A stretch of 64,000 nucleotides of DNA from Cercis canadensis (taxonomy: Eukaryota; Streptophyta; Magnoliopsida; Fabales; Fabaceae): contig QAOA01005271.1 of NCBI GenBank assembly GCA_003255065.1, positions 546,006-610,005 on the forward strand, given 5' to 3'. Shown in pieces: positions 46,888 to 58,481 of this stretch. Position numbers and translations under genes: made by a program. Within the stretch, counting starts at the first letter, position 1; each line of letters opens with the position of its first letter. The notes beneath the pieces were generated by a model. That model worked only from the letters and a program-made list of their open reading frames with translations. It ran no database searches and had not been told where the DNA came from.

Positions 46888-49800
46888 TGGTATCAGAGCA
46901 CTCTGTGCTGTGAACTCTGCATTTTTCTTCTTGCTGTTCATCATCCTGCTCGACTTCAATGGCGTCTGAGTCAATGGACAACATGTCTAGCCCTTTTTTC
47001 TTGCATCCATCCGATTCCCCAGGATTGATTCTTGTTTCTCAACCCCTCACTGGAGAAAACTACAATTCTTGGCGTAGGGCAATGAGAATGGCATTGATGG
47101 CCAAGAACAAGCTTGGGTTCGTTGATGGCTCCATTGCACAACCTGATCCGTCCGCAACTTCATTGTTCCTGATCTGGCAACGGAACAACAATGTTGTAGC
47201 ATCATGGTTGCTGAATTCAATCTCTAAGGAGATTGCTGCCAGTGTGATCTATTCCACTACTGCTCATGAAATCTGGAATGATTTGCAAGAGAGATTTCAA
47301 CAGCAAAATGGTCCAAGGATCTTCCAACTCAGAAAGGAAATCCTCAATCTCACACAAGGCACTCTATCCGTTGGACAATACTTCACCAAGCTCAAGGGAC
47401 TTTGGGAAGAACTTGGCGAGTATAGGCCACTGCATTCTTGCACATGTGGAGGAGCAAAGCCCTTAATTGATCATCTTCATCAAGAGTACGTATTATGCTT
47501 TCTCATGGGACTCAATGAGTCATTTTCTCAAGTCAGAGGCCAAATCTTGTTGATGGATCCTCTTCCACCTATCAATAAGGTTTTCTCCTTGCTGGTTCAA
47601 GAAGAAAAGCAACGAGAAATTGGCACCTCTCTGGTCTCATCTGACACACAGGCTGCATATGCAATGTCATACTCACATCCAAAACCAAACCATGATGGCA
47701 AACAAAGACACGTGAAGAAAGACAGGCCTTTTTGTGCTCATTGTGGCATTCTTGGACACACCAAGGATAAATGCTATAAACTCCATGGATATCCTCCAGG
47801 GTTCAAGAAGGGAAGGCAGGCTGGAAATATGAATCATGTTTCAGATTTTTCTGCTGATGCAAGTCCAACACAATCCTTAGATCAATCTCTGCAAATGACC
47901 TCACAGTAGTATCAACAGTTAATTCATCTCCTCCAGACCCAATTGTCACACGCAGCCATACCTGATCTAGGCACTCCTTCAGAATCACTCCCCACTGGTA
48001 TGATTCTTTCTGCAACTGATATAAATTCTGAGATAAGTCCTGATTGTTGGATCATTGATTCAGGTGCCACTTCACATGTCTGTCGATCTCTTAGATTTTT
48101 TACATCCTACCAGTTTTTAAAAAATCGTTTTGTAACTCTTCCAAATAATTCTAGAGTCTCAGTTTCAGCAATTGGTACAGTGCAACTGTCTTCTGATTTT
48201 CAGTTACATAGAGTTCTTTACATTCCTTCTTTCCATGTTAATCTCATATCAGTACCAACTCTATTGCACCACTCAAGCCTTACTGTCACTTTTTACCATG
48301 ATTCCTTCCAAATCCAGGATCACACCAGATCGAGGATGATTGGCAAGGGTGACAAGTGCAGAGGCTTATACATTTACCAACTCCAACCACCAATTGTTGC
48401 TGATATAGGACACATCCATAATGTCAAAAATAACTCTTCTGTAATAGATTCACTTGTTACTCATTCCAAAAATCATTTCCCTTGTACTTTGGATTTACAT
48501 TCTCTCGGTCCTGCCCATTTGTGGCATGCTAGATTAGGCCATGTATCTGATAAAGTCTTACAAACACTCAGTAATAAAATTCATCTTTCCTGTCCTTTGC
48601 ATTTTTCCTCTAAAGCTTGTCAAATATGTCCACTTTCCAAACTTCGAAGGTTATCCTTTATTTCTAATAACCACATGTCTGCTGCACCTTTTGACCTCAT
48701 CCACTGTGATATTTGGGGACCTTATCATCATCAAACTCATGATGGTAAGAATTATTTCCTTACAATTGTTGATGACTGCAGCAGATTCACTTGGCTTTAT
48801 ATGCTGAAACACAAGTCAGAGGCCACTTCTTCCATTATTAGCTTTTTTGCAATGATTCATACTCAGTTTGGGAAGAAAATAAAGCAAATCAGGACTGACA
48901 ATGCAAAAGAGTTAGCTTTAACAGCTTTTTTACAAAAGGAAGGAACCATCCACCAATTCTCCTGCCCCTATAGACCTGAACAGAACTCAGTAGTTGAACG
49001 CAAACATCAACATTTGTTAAATGTGGCAAGATCACTGATGTATCAATCCAACATGCCTCTACATTTTTGGGGCGAGTGTATAGCTACAGCAGCATTCCTC
49101 ATCAATCGCACACCATCCCCACTGCTGCAAAATCAATCACCATTTCAGCTTCTTTACACCAAGGAGCCCAATTATACCGCATTCAAGGTATTTGGTTGTC
49201 TGTGTTTTGTGTCCATTCCCCTTCATGACAGAAATAAATTTTCCCCAAGAGCCATGCCTGCTGTATTCATGGGTTACCCTTTAGGCTACAAAGGATACAA
49301 GCTGTATAGCCTTCAAACCAGAAAATTTCTTGTATCCAGAGATGTACTTTTCCATGAAGGTGTATTTTCCTTCCAAACACTTCCAAAGGTTGCTGCCACA
49401 GTGGATCTTTTTCAAGATGTGGTTATTCCTCAGCCTGTGCACTCTACTTCTCCTACATTAGATGTCCCTCCTGCCCCAGCACCTGAGCTTTCTGCCCCAG
49501 ATAATGCAATTCCTGCTGATTCCCCTCCTCCCACTACTGAGAATGTGCTTCCTGAAGCTTCACCTTCTCCCCCTGATTCTGCAACAGCAACTGAGATCCC
49601 AGTAGCCTCCTCTGGTCGCAGAACCACCAGAACCACCAAATCTCCTGCCTACTTACAGGATTATGAGTGTTCTCTCTCACCAGCTTCCACCCCTTATCCT
49701 ATACAGCAAGTGGTCACATATGAAAAATTATCTCCCACCTACAGAAGTTTCATTATGCAGGTCTCCAACTTGTATGAGCCTCAGTTTTATCACCAAGCTG

Positions 49801-51316
49801 TGAAGTTTCCTGAATGGCAGCAAGCAATGCAGGAAGAACTAGCTGCACTTGAAGCTAATCACACATGGACAGTGGTTTCTCTTCCCAGCAACAAGCACAC
49901 CATTGGGTGCAGATGGCTCTACAAAGTCAAATACAAGGCTGATGGTACCTTGGACAGATACAAAGCTCGTTTAGTTGCAAAGGGATACACTCAGCAAGCT
50001 GGGATTGACTTTCTCGACACTTTTTCACCAGTAGCCAAGATTACCACTGTTAGACTTTTGCTTTCTGTTGCAGCTGTCAAACGTTGGACAATGATCCAAT
50101 TAGATGTGAATAATGCCTTCCTCAATGGGGATTTGTTTGAAGAAGTTTATATGCAGCTCCCTTTGGGGTATTCAGTTAAAGGGGAGAACAAGGTGTGTAA
50201 GCTCAATAAATCCCTTTATGGATTAAGACAAGCTTCTCGCCAATGGTTTCACAAATTTTCCACTACCTTACTTCAGCATGGCTTCTTTCAATCCCATGGT
50301 GATTATTCTCTATTCACTATTGGAAAAGGTCCCACCCTTGTCATTCTCTTAGTTTATGTTGATGACATAATCCTTGCTGGTCCCAATCCAAAAATAGTTC
50401 ATTCTGTTCAGCAATTGTTACAGAAACTCTTCAAACTCAAAATCATTGGTGACTTGAAGTATTTTCTTGGTTTAGAAATGGCTCATTCAGCCAAAGGCAT
50501 ACATCTCTCTCAAAGGAAATACGTCTTACAGCTGCTGGCAGACACTGGCTTCTCTGCATCAAAGCCTATGACAGTTCCCATGGAACCCAACCTCAAGCTT
50601 AACAATACTGATGGGGATTTGTTGCCTAATCCCTCCATGTACAGAAGGTTGATTGGCAGACTTATGTATCTCACAATATCAAGACCTGATATCAGTTATG
50701 CAGTTAATAAGCTTAGCCAATTCATGTCCAATCCCAGAACTCCTCACTTACATTCTGTGCATCATCTGCTGCAGTACCTCAAGTCTAGTCCAGGCCAAAG
50801 ATTATTTTTTCCTTCCATTTCTTCTCTCAAAATCACAGCTTTTGCTGATGCAGATTGGGGAAGTTGTGTTGATACCAGAAGATCAACCACTGGCTATTGT
50901 GTTTTCATTGGCAATTCACCCATTGCTTGGAAGTCCAAGCGACAACCTACTGTCTCTAGATCCTCTGCAGAAGCTGAGTACAGAGCTTTGGCAAGTGTAA
51001 CCAGTGAGCTCTTATGGTTAAGACAACTCTGCAGCATTTTTGAACTCTCAGTACCATCAGTGATGGTTTTCTGTGATAATCAATCCGCTATTCACCTAGC
51101 TTCTAACCATATGTCTCATGAAAGATCCAAGCATGTGGACATTGATTGTCACTTCATTCGAGAACATGTCAATGCTGGTTTTATCAAACTTATTCATGTT
51201 CCATCCCAACAGCAAATAGCTGACTTACTCACGAAGGCAGTACCAGCCAAGCAATTCAGATTTTTGTTGTCCAAGATGGGAGTCTTAGATATCTATCTCC
51301 CACCTTGAGGGGGGTG

Positions 51317-51576
51317 TATTAAAGTATATACCAGTATATACCATCCTACGTGGCAGTGGCAGTTGACAGTTAATCAAGTTAGTTAGCATTCAGTCAGTTG
51401 ACAGCTAATCAAGTTAGTTAGCATTCGGTTGGTTAGAATTCTGTTTAGATAGGAATTCTGTTAGATAGTCCTTCATCTTGGATGCTGTATATATACCTCA
51501 CACTCACTGTATCTATTCAGTTATTTTCAATATATGAAATTCTTCTCTTCTCTTTTCCTCTCGATTACTCTCAATA
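51317..51576 (+). repeat. Right LTR of the copia element
   Basis: Same length and ends as the left LTR, with about two base differences, directly after the polypurine tract and directly before the CCGAT target duplication. Confidence 0.95.
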
Positions 51577-51579
51577 CCG

Positions 51580-53034
51580 ATGAAGGGTGAAATGTTAAAA
51601 ACTAAGCCAGTTCAATTTAAAAATAAATTACACAAACAAAACGCACGAGATGCATGGAGGAAAATCAAAGTCAGTGAACAATGATTTTAAATTACAACAG
51701 CCACTTATTTACAAGAGTAGACTTTCTTGATCTCTTTGAAAATTGACAATGCTTGATTTGGTTTGGTGTATGAATTGGGATAATCACGTTTTACCTGCAA
51801 ACAATGAAGGGTCAAGAGTTAGGTGGTGGTATCCGAGCTCTGATGTTTAAGTTAGCGTTATCCAAGCTAATAGTATGTGAATACTAGAGTTGAGTAAAAA
51901 AGTCCCATACCTATTATGTGAGGGGTATTTTTAGGTAAGGTTTGAGGGACGTGAAGGTATAAATAGATTTGCTGTGTGGGCTTTTGACTAAATGGGTCTT
52001 AATGTTGGTGGGCCTAATATTGGGTATCTACAAAAATAAACATTGAATCATCAAGGGTGAACTGATGAAGGGTGAAATGTTAAAAACTAAGCCAGTTCAA
52101 TTTAAAAATAAATTACACAAACAAAACGCACGAGATGCATGGAGGAAAATCAAAGTCAGTGAACAATGATTTTAAATTACAACAGCCACTTATTTACAAG
52201 AGTAGACTTTCTTGATCTCTTTGAAAATTGACGATGCTTGATTTGGTTTGGTGTATGAATTGGGATAATCACGTTTTACCTGCAAACAATGAAGGGTCAA
52301 GAGTCAGGTGGTGGTACCTGAGCTCTGATGTCTAAGTTAGCGTTATCCAAGCTAATAGTATGTGAATACTAGAGTTGAGTAAAAAAGTCCCATACCTATT
52401 ATGTGGGGGGTATTTTTAGGTAAGGTTTGAGGGACGTGAAGGTATAAACAGATTTGCTTTGTGGGCTGTTGACTAAATGGGTCTTAATGTTGGTGGGCCT
52501 AATATTGAGTATCTACAAAAATAAACATTGAATCATCAAGGGTGAACTGATGAAGGGTGAAATGTTAAAAACTAAGCCAGTTCAATTTAAAAATAAATTA
52601 CACAAACAAAACGCATGAGATGCATGAAGGAAAATCAAAGTCAGTGAAAAATGATTTTAAATTAAAACAGCCACTTATTTACAAGAGTAGACTTTCTTGA
52701 TCTCTTTGAAAATTGACGATGCTTGATTTGGTCTGGTATATGAATTGGGATAATCGCGTTTTACTTGCAAACAATAAAGGGTCAAGAGTCAGGTGGTGGT
52801 ACTCAAGTTCCGATGTCTAAGTTAGCGTTATCCGAGCTAATAGTATGTGAATATTAGAGTTGAGTAAAAAAGTCCCATACCTATTATGTGGGGGGGTATT
52901 TGTAGGTAAGGTTTGAGGGACGTGAAGGTCATTAACAGATTTGCTGTGTGCGCATTTGACTAAATGGATCTTAATGTTGGTGGGCCTAATATTGGGTATC
53001 TACAAAAATAAACATTGAATCATCAAATCCAATA
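51580..53034. repeat. Three tandem copies of a ~485-base unit
   Basis: Units start at about 51580, 52064 and 52549 (each GATGAAGGGTGAAATG) and are about 95% alike. The outer parts of the unit recur singly at 55080-55170 and 56515-56690. Those single copies lack an inner ~300 bases (in unit 1 about 51742-52038, starting near ATGCTTGATTTGG and ending near TATCTACAAAAATAA). The inner part therefore looks like an insertion that preceded the tandem growth. No coding frame is seen. Confidence 0.88.
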
Positions 53035-54120
53035 TCTTGTTCTTTTCACTCATCAGCAACATAAGATAGAGTTGGAGAGAAGTGGCAATTGGAAAGGAGC
53101 CAGTTTTACTGTTCAGGTTCTGTAAGCACATTTCCCTTTCAATTAATATTAGGAATTCATGTGTATTCACTCAAAAACCAACATTTTTTTTTCTTTTAAC
53201 TTGATTTTCCAATATGCAAAAACTAATTTTAGCTTTTGATATGTGTGTGTGTGTCTATAGGTTAAGTGGTGATTAATAAAGAATTTGTATAACATGTAAA
53301 CAGTTTTAGTTTCAAACTGCCATGCCATATAGGCACAAAAAAATAAGGAGGAGACTCTCCTATACTATTTTGTTTTCTTGGCCACATCCTCCGATTAAGT
53401 CATAATGTATACTCGAAAAGATGGCATAAGAAAATATTTTATATCAAATAATACTTTAATGGTAAGGGTATTTTCTGTTCAAATTTTGTACATTGAGACT
53501 AAATTCCTTTTTAAACAATCTTAAGAGTACAAATCTCACATTAACTAGGTATGTTAAAAAAAAAAAATTCCCCTAATATTGGCCTTTGGATTCGAACTTT
53601 CACTAATATAGATAAAACTATTATATTTTTATTACAAGTCAAATGTGTAAAGCTTGCATCAAACAAATATAAATAAGTGGAACTTGAGTACTGAAAGTGA
53701 AGCAACAAATTCAATTGCTTAGACAATGGTTGTTAACTAGGTCCTCTGAGTAATTGTTGAACATGGCAGCATAATATATGCTTCCCATTATTCAATATTG
53801 AAGCCTGTTGATTATAAATAGTGGAGGAAAGTAATATAAATTTGTACATCATCATGCATTTGTCATTGATTATGATGAGCATTTTTTTTTTCATGGCCAC
53901 AAAGCTGTCAACCTTTAAGGGTGTTTCTTGGTGATTCCACTGAGATTCAACTCAACGACATACAATACGAGAAATTGAATCAATCTGCATAACCCTCATT
54001 TAATTATTCATTGATGAAAATAAACTTAAAATATTAATTTGATAGGCTTTTTAGATTAAGCTATTTTTTTTTTAAAATGTAAGAATTAACTAAAAGAGTC
54101 CTTATAATCAAAGTAGCGTT
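53035..54120. repeat. Segmental duplication block C, copy 1 (partner 55165-56260)
   Basis: Starting near TTCTTTTCACTCATCAGCAA, it is collinear with 55165-56260. Its first ~200 bases also match 56695-56910, the leader side of DUF247 copy 3. This suggests that blocks C are the leftovers of duplicated upstream regions whose DUF247 coding parts are gone. Confidence 0.8.
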
Positions 54121-54131
54121 CAAGACACAAA

Positions 54132-55060
54132 GTCTAGTAGCGACTTTCTAAGTCTTCCATTCGCTTGGGATGATGATTTTCGAAATTAATTATCTATCAT
54201 AGGTGAACGTGACAACTTGTAGAGATAGATATCTCTAGAATTGACTTGCTTCAATGATCATTCTATGAATTTCTTACTTGTATCACGTGCCAAAATAATC
54301 TTAAAATAATATTGATTTTATGAGTAATATAAACGATGAAAAGAAAGTAAAAAAAAAAAAAAAAGAAGTATAATACATGCATTTGCTATCTTTGTTATTG
54401 AGTTTTTCTTTTGTTCCCTAGATACTACACAAGAAAGGATATAGATTATTTTCTACATAATCTCACCTATGGCAGAGCTACACTGCTCCATAGTGCCATC
54501 CTCACTCAAAAATTTTCAAAATTAAGAAAATAATTTTCTTCACATTTTGCATTCTTTTTACAAATTAAATACATGTTTATCCGCCCAAAATTTTACATCT
54601 TTCACAATGGTGCTTGCTATCTTTTATTTGGTTCCTTTAAAGATTTGTGAGATCTTATTCGCCTTGATCTCATCTTACATTGTTTTAAGTTATTCTGAAC
54701 ATGATATTTAAGATCATAACTATTAAGAATAGGCACACTAAGATTTAATCTTAAGTCTTAAATTTTTTTTCCAATTTTAAAAATTTAGTACATAACCACT
54801 TAAATTATTGCTCGGATCCTTACCCTAATTATTTATAAAATCAACTTATNTATATATATTATTATTATTATTATTTATTTATAATTGGCCCTTACCCATT
54901 TGTTCATTAACCTAATAATGTCTATCATCATCATTCCTCACCTAACGAATTTTTTGTTATTTTATAATCATTAATACAGCGTTAGACAATTTCCAAGCCA
55001 ATAAATTTATCATGAATTTGTCTCCTAACGATTCTTAAAAGATTTTCATATCTTCATACT
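54132..55060. repeat. Segmental duplication block B, copy 2
   Basis: Partner of 41830-42825. It includes the uninterrupted empty site of the 1.1-kb foldback element near 54997-55010. An N stands at 54850. Confidence 0.8.
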
Positions 55061-55164
55061 AGATTGATGTAACAGCTAGCCAGCTGCATAGAGGAAAATC
55101 AAAGTCAGTGAGCAATGATTTTAAACAACAGCCACTTATTTACAAGAGTAGACACATTGAATCA

Positions 55165-56260
55165 TCAATCCAATATAGTGTTCTTTTCACTCATCAGCAA
55201 CATAAGATAGAGTTGGAGAGAAGTGGCAATTGGAAAGGAGAGAGTTCAAAGGCAATTGCCTGTGGAAAAGGGTTTTTATTGTTTAGGTTCCGTAAGCACA
55301 TTTTCGTTTCGATTAATGTTAGAAATTCATGTGTATTCACTCAAGAAACTACACTTTTTTTTTTTCTTTTAACTTGATTTTCCAATATGCAAAAACTAAT
55401 TTTAGCTTTTGATATCCGTGTGTGTGTCTATAGGTTAAGTGGTGATTAATAAAGAATTTGTATAATATGTAAACAGTTTTAGTTTCAAACTGCCATGCTA
55501 TATAGGCACCAAAAAATAAAGAGGGGACTCTCCAACTATTTTTTTTTTTTCCATCTCCTACTATTTTGTTTTTTTGGCCAAATCCTCTGATTAAGTCATA
55601 AATTTTGATGTATACTCAAAAAGATGACATAACAAAATATTTTATATCAAATAATACTTTTTAATAGTAAGGTTATTTTCTGTTCAGATTTTGTGCATTG
55701 AGACTAAGTCCATTTCTAAGCAGTCTTAAGAGCGCAAATTTCACGTTAGCTAGGGGCATCCAGGATAAAAGAATTCCCCTAACATTGGCCTTAAAGTTTA
55801 AACTTTCACTAATTTAGATAAAACTATTATATTTTTATCATCAAGTCAAACCTTTTAAAGTTTACGTCAAACAAATATAAATAAGTGCAACGTGACTACT
55901 GAAAGTGAAGCAACAAATTAAATTGACTAGAAAATGGTTGTTAACCGGGTCCTCTGAGTAATTGTTGAACGTGGCAGCATATGCTTCCCATTATTCAACC
56001 ATTATCTTCTTTAATTAAAGCCTGTTGATTATAAATAGTAGAGGAAATAATATAAATGTTTACGTCATCATGCATGATGAGCATTTTTTTTCGTGGCCTC
56101 AAAGCAAAGCTGTCAACCGTTGGGGTTTCTTGGTGATTCCACTGAGATTCAATACGAGAAATTTAATCAATCTGCATAACCCTCATTAAATTATTCATTG
56201 ATGAAAATAAACTAAAAATATTAATTTGATAGCATTTTTAGATTAAGACATCTTTTTTTT
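55165..56260. repeat. Segmental duplication block C, copy 2
   Basis: Partner of 53035-54120. It is followed by a T run with an N at 56280. Short frames at 55108 and 56663 are the same non-coding repeat read twice. Confidence 0.8.
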
Positions 56261-56280
56261 TTTTTTTTTTTTTTTTATTN

Positions 56281-57035
56281 TTTTTTGTTTTAATGGTAGA
56301 TTTTTAAGTGTCTTAGGTCACAAAATAAAAAAAATTCCACGACACCAGTCTACTTCGCATCAAAAACCATGATTGACGACTATTTTGGCGAAGCTGTACC
56401 CACCCTATTTTTCTCTCTTGTTAAGTCCTATGATGCTCTCATCGTCATCACAACTATAAAACAGACATTGATAAATACATAACCAGAAGCATTGCGACAA
56501 AGAGGAACTGGTGAAGGTTGAAATCTTAAAAAATAGGCCAGTTCAATTTAAAAATAAATTACACAAAGAAAACGCATGTGATGGAGCAAAATAAAAGTCA
56601 GTGAACAATGATTTTAAATTACAATAGCTACTTACTTACAAGAGTAGACTTACTCGATCTCTTTGAAAATTAACATTGATCATCAAATCCAATATAATGT
56701 TCTTTTCAGTCATCAGCAACATAAAATAAATTTGGAGAGAAGTGGCAAGTGGAAAGGAGGCAGTTCGAAGGCAATCGCCTGTAAAAAAGAGTTTTCACTG
56801 TTCAGGTTCCGTAAGCACATTTTCCTTTCTATTAATTTCAGAAATTCATGTGTATTCACTCAAGAAACTACAAATTTTTTTTTCTTTTAACTTGATTTTC
56901 CAATATACAAAAACTAGTTTTTCTTCCCTTATCTATTAACACTAGTCCTTTGTATTAGGGTTTGTATCAGTTACTAGTGAGTTATTAATGTCTGCTCCTT
57001 TTGCTAGGGAATAGCCAAGTTGACGTTGCATCTCA
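56281..57035. other. Leader and promoter side of DUF247 copy 3
   Basis: 56.33-56.54 kb is like the left flank of the copia insertion (46.48-46.62 kb), and 56.69-56.91 kb is like the start of blocks C. An acceptor-like TTTGCTAG ends near 57009, 27 bases before the ATG, so a leader intron is likely here too. Confidence 0.5.
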
Positions 57036-58481
57036 ATGGGATCTGAATCATCTGATACTACTCATACAGAGTTTGCTGGAACTGAATCTCTGTTCCATCG
57101 CATAATCAACATCCCAGAAAACATTGATCCTGCTCTGCCGTATGAGTGTTGTATCTACAAGGTTCCTGTCAATCTTCGGCAGGTGAACGAGAAAGCCTAT
57201 ACTCCTAACTTGATCTCAATAGGCCCTCTTCACCATGGCAAAAAAGAATTTTCACAAATGGAGAAACAGAAACAAAGGTATTTTCATTTCTTCTGGGAAC
57301 GTCTATCCAACAAACAGGCTTTAGTGTACTATGAAGCCTACCTTAGAAAAAAGGAACAAAACATCCGAAGTCGTTATTCGGAGAAATACGATGATAAGAA
57401 AACAGAACTTGTGGACATGATCCTGTTAGATGCTGTCTTCATAATGGAGCTCTTCCTGAGGAACTCAAACAAGTCTGAGCAAGAAAATGATTACATGTTC
57501 ACTAAACCATGGATTAGCAAGACTATCCAGCGGGACTTGTTGCTGCTTGAGAATCAGCTTCCAATTTTCGTGTTGAAGGAATTATATGACACTGTTGTCC
57601 CCGAAGAAAATAAAGAAAGGTATGGCAGTTTTCTTCACCTTGCTCACAAGTACTTCGAGGTTTATGATCCTCTGAAATCTCTAGATGACACTAATCTCCA
57701 CATTGATAATGATACAAAGAAAAAGCGTACAAGCTCTTTTCGCAAGCTTCTCCATGAGTACATTGATACTCAGAAGCATGATGAAAAATTGAACCCGAAG
57801 AAATGGGAGGACTCAATACATTTCACTGATTTGATTAGATACTTTCACCTTCCTGAGAAATTGGGCACTGTTGGCCCCTCTCCAAGTGTCCTAAGGAACG
57901 TGATGAAGTTGAACGAGGCTGGGATAAGCTTTGAGAGAGCCACAGATAGATGCTTGCTTGACATAACTTTCAAGAAGAAGCCATTCTTCAGTTGGTTTCT
58001 ATGCCTGAGTTGCTTGCCATACATTAACTGTTTTAAAGCTCGATTACAAGTTCCGCAGTTAAAAGTAGACCTCACAACGGAAAGCATTCTCCGGAACCTC
58101 ATTGCCTTCGAGCAGTGTCACTATCCAGAACAACCTTACATTTGTAATTATGTGTCTCTGATTGATTCTCTTATTCACACTACAGGTGATGTGGAGTTGC
58201 TGGTTGAGACACAAGTTATTGTGCATGAACTGGGTAGCCACAAGGAATTGGCAACTATGGTTAATGGTCTTTGCAAATATGTCATGACTGATTCGACCTG
58301 TTACAGGAAAATTATATTGGAACTCAATCAACATTACCAGAACATCTGGAATCGTAGCATGGCTGCGTTGAGATTAGTGTACTTTCGTGATCCTTGGAGG
58401 AGCAGTTCTACGGTAGTGGGAATTGCTGTACTAGTATTCACTATTTTCAACTTCTGCCGTGTAATCCGTTTAGGCATTTAG
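57036..58481 (+). CDS. DUF247 protein, copy 3
   Basis: A single coding exon of 481 residues on the opposite strand from the other copies. Landmarks: IPENIDPALPYECCIYKVPV, AYTPNLISIGPLHHGK, MILLDAVFIMELFLRN, DLLLLENQLPIFVLKELYD, HFTDLIRYFHLPE, MKLNEAGISFERA, AFEQCHYPEQPYICNYVSLI, PWRSSSTVV and the C-terminal membrane segment IAVLVFTIFNFC. It is longer than its neighbours because of a basic, lysine-rich insert at about residues 220-265 (around DTKKKRTSSFRKLLHEYI) and a hydrophobic stretch FFSWFLCLSCLPYINCF at about 315-331. The minus-strand frames over its 3' half are shadows. Function is unknown. Confidence 0.95.
   Translation: MGSESSDTTHTEFAGTESLFHRIINIPENIDPALPYECCIYKVPVNLRQVNEKAYTPNLISIGPLHHGKKEFSQMEKQKQRYFHFFWERLSNKQALVYYEAYLRKKEQNIRSRYSEKYDDKKTELVDMILLDAVFIMELFLRNSNKSEQENDYMFTKPWISKTIQRDLLLLENQLPIFVLKELYDTVVPEENKERYGSFLHLAHKYFEVYDPLKSLDDTNLHIDNDTKKKRTSSFRKLLHEYIDTQKHDEKLNPKKWEDSIHFTDLIRYFHLPEKLGTVGPSPSVLRNVMKLNEAGISFERATDRCLLDITFKKKPFFSWFLCLSCLPYINCFKARLQVPQLKVDLTTESILRNLIAFEQCHYPEQPYICNYVSLIDSLIHTTGDVELLVETQVIVHELGSHKELATMVNGLCKYVMTDSTCYRKIILELNQHYQNIWNRSMAALRLVYFRDPWRSSSTVVGIAVLVFTIFNFCRVIRLGI

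Larger units (their letters stand above)
46628..51576 (+). mobile_element. Ty1/copia LTR retrotransposon, near-whole
   Basis: A 4.95-kb element with 260-base LTRs at both ends and a 5-base target duplication CCGAT (46623-46627 and 51577-51581). A primer-binding site of the initiator-Met tRNA type (TGGTATCAGAGC) follows the left LTR, and a polypurine tract GAGGGGGG precedes the right one. Parts in order: a gag-like region at about 46.96-47.9 kb with a CCHC zinc knuckle (CAHCGILGHTKDKC), then a pol-like region at about 47.95-51.3 kb with protease, integrase (LWHARLGH start), reverse transcriptase (YVDDIILAG) and RNase H (TTGYCVFIGNSPIAWKSK), the copia order. The LTRs differ at about 2 of 260 positions, so insertion is recent, perhaps well under one or two million years. 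It looks almost whole, with about one break. Confidence 0.96.

Noticed and set aside
47803-49639. Minus-strand frames inside the copia element
   Set aside because: Shadows of the element's own coding strand.
55108-56939. Similar small frames starting HQQHKIELERSG
   Set aside because: The same non-coding leader repeat occurs at 53.0, 55.2 and 56.7 kb and is not open in the 53.0-kb copy; it belongs to the DUF247 upstream region.
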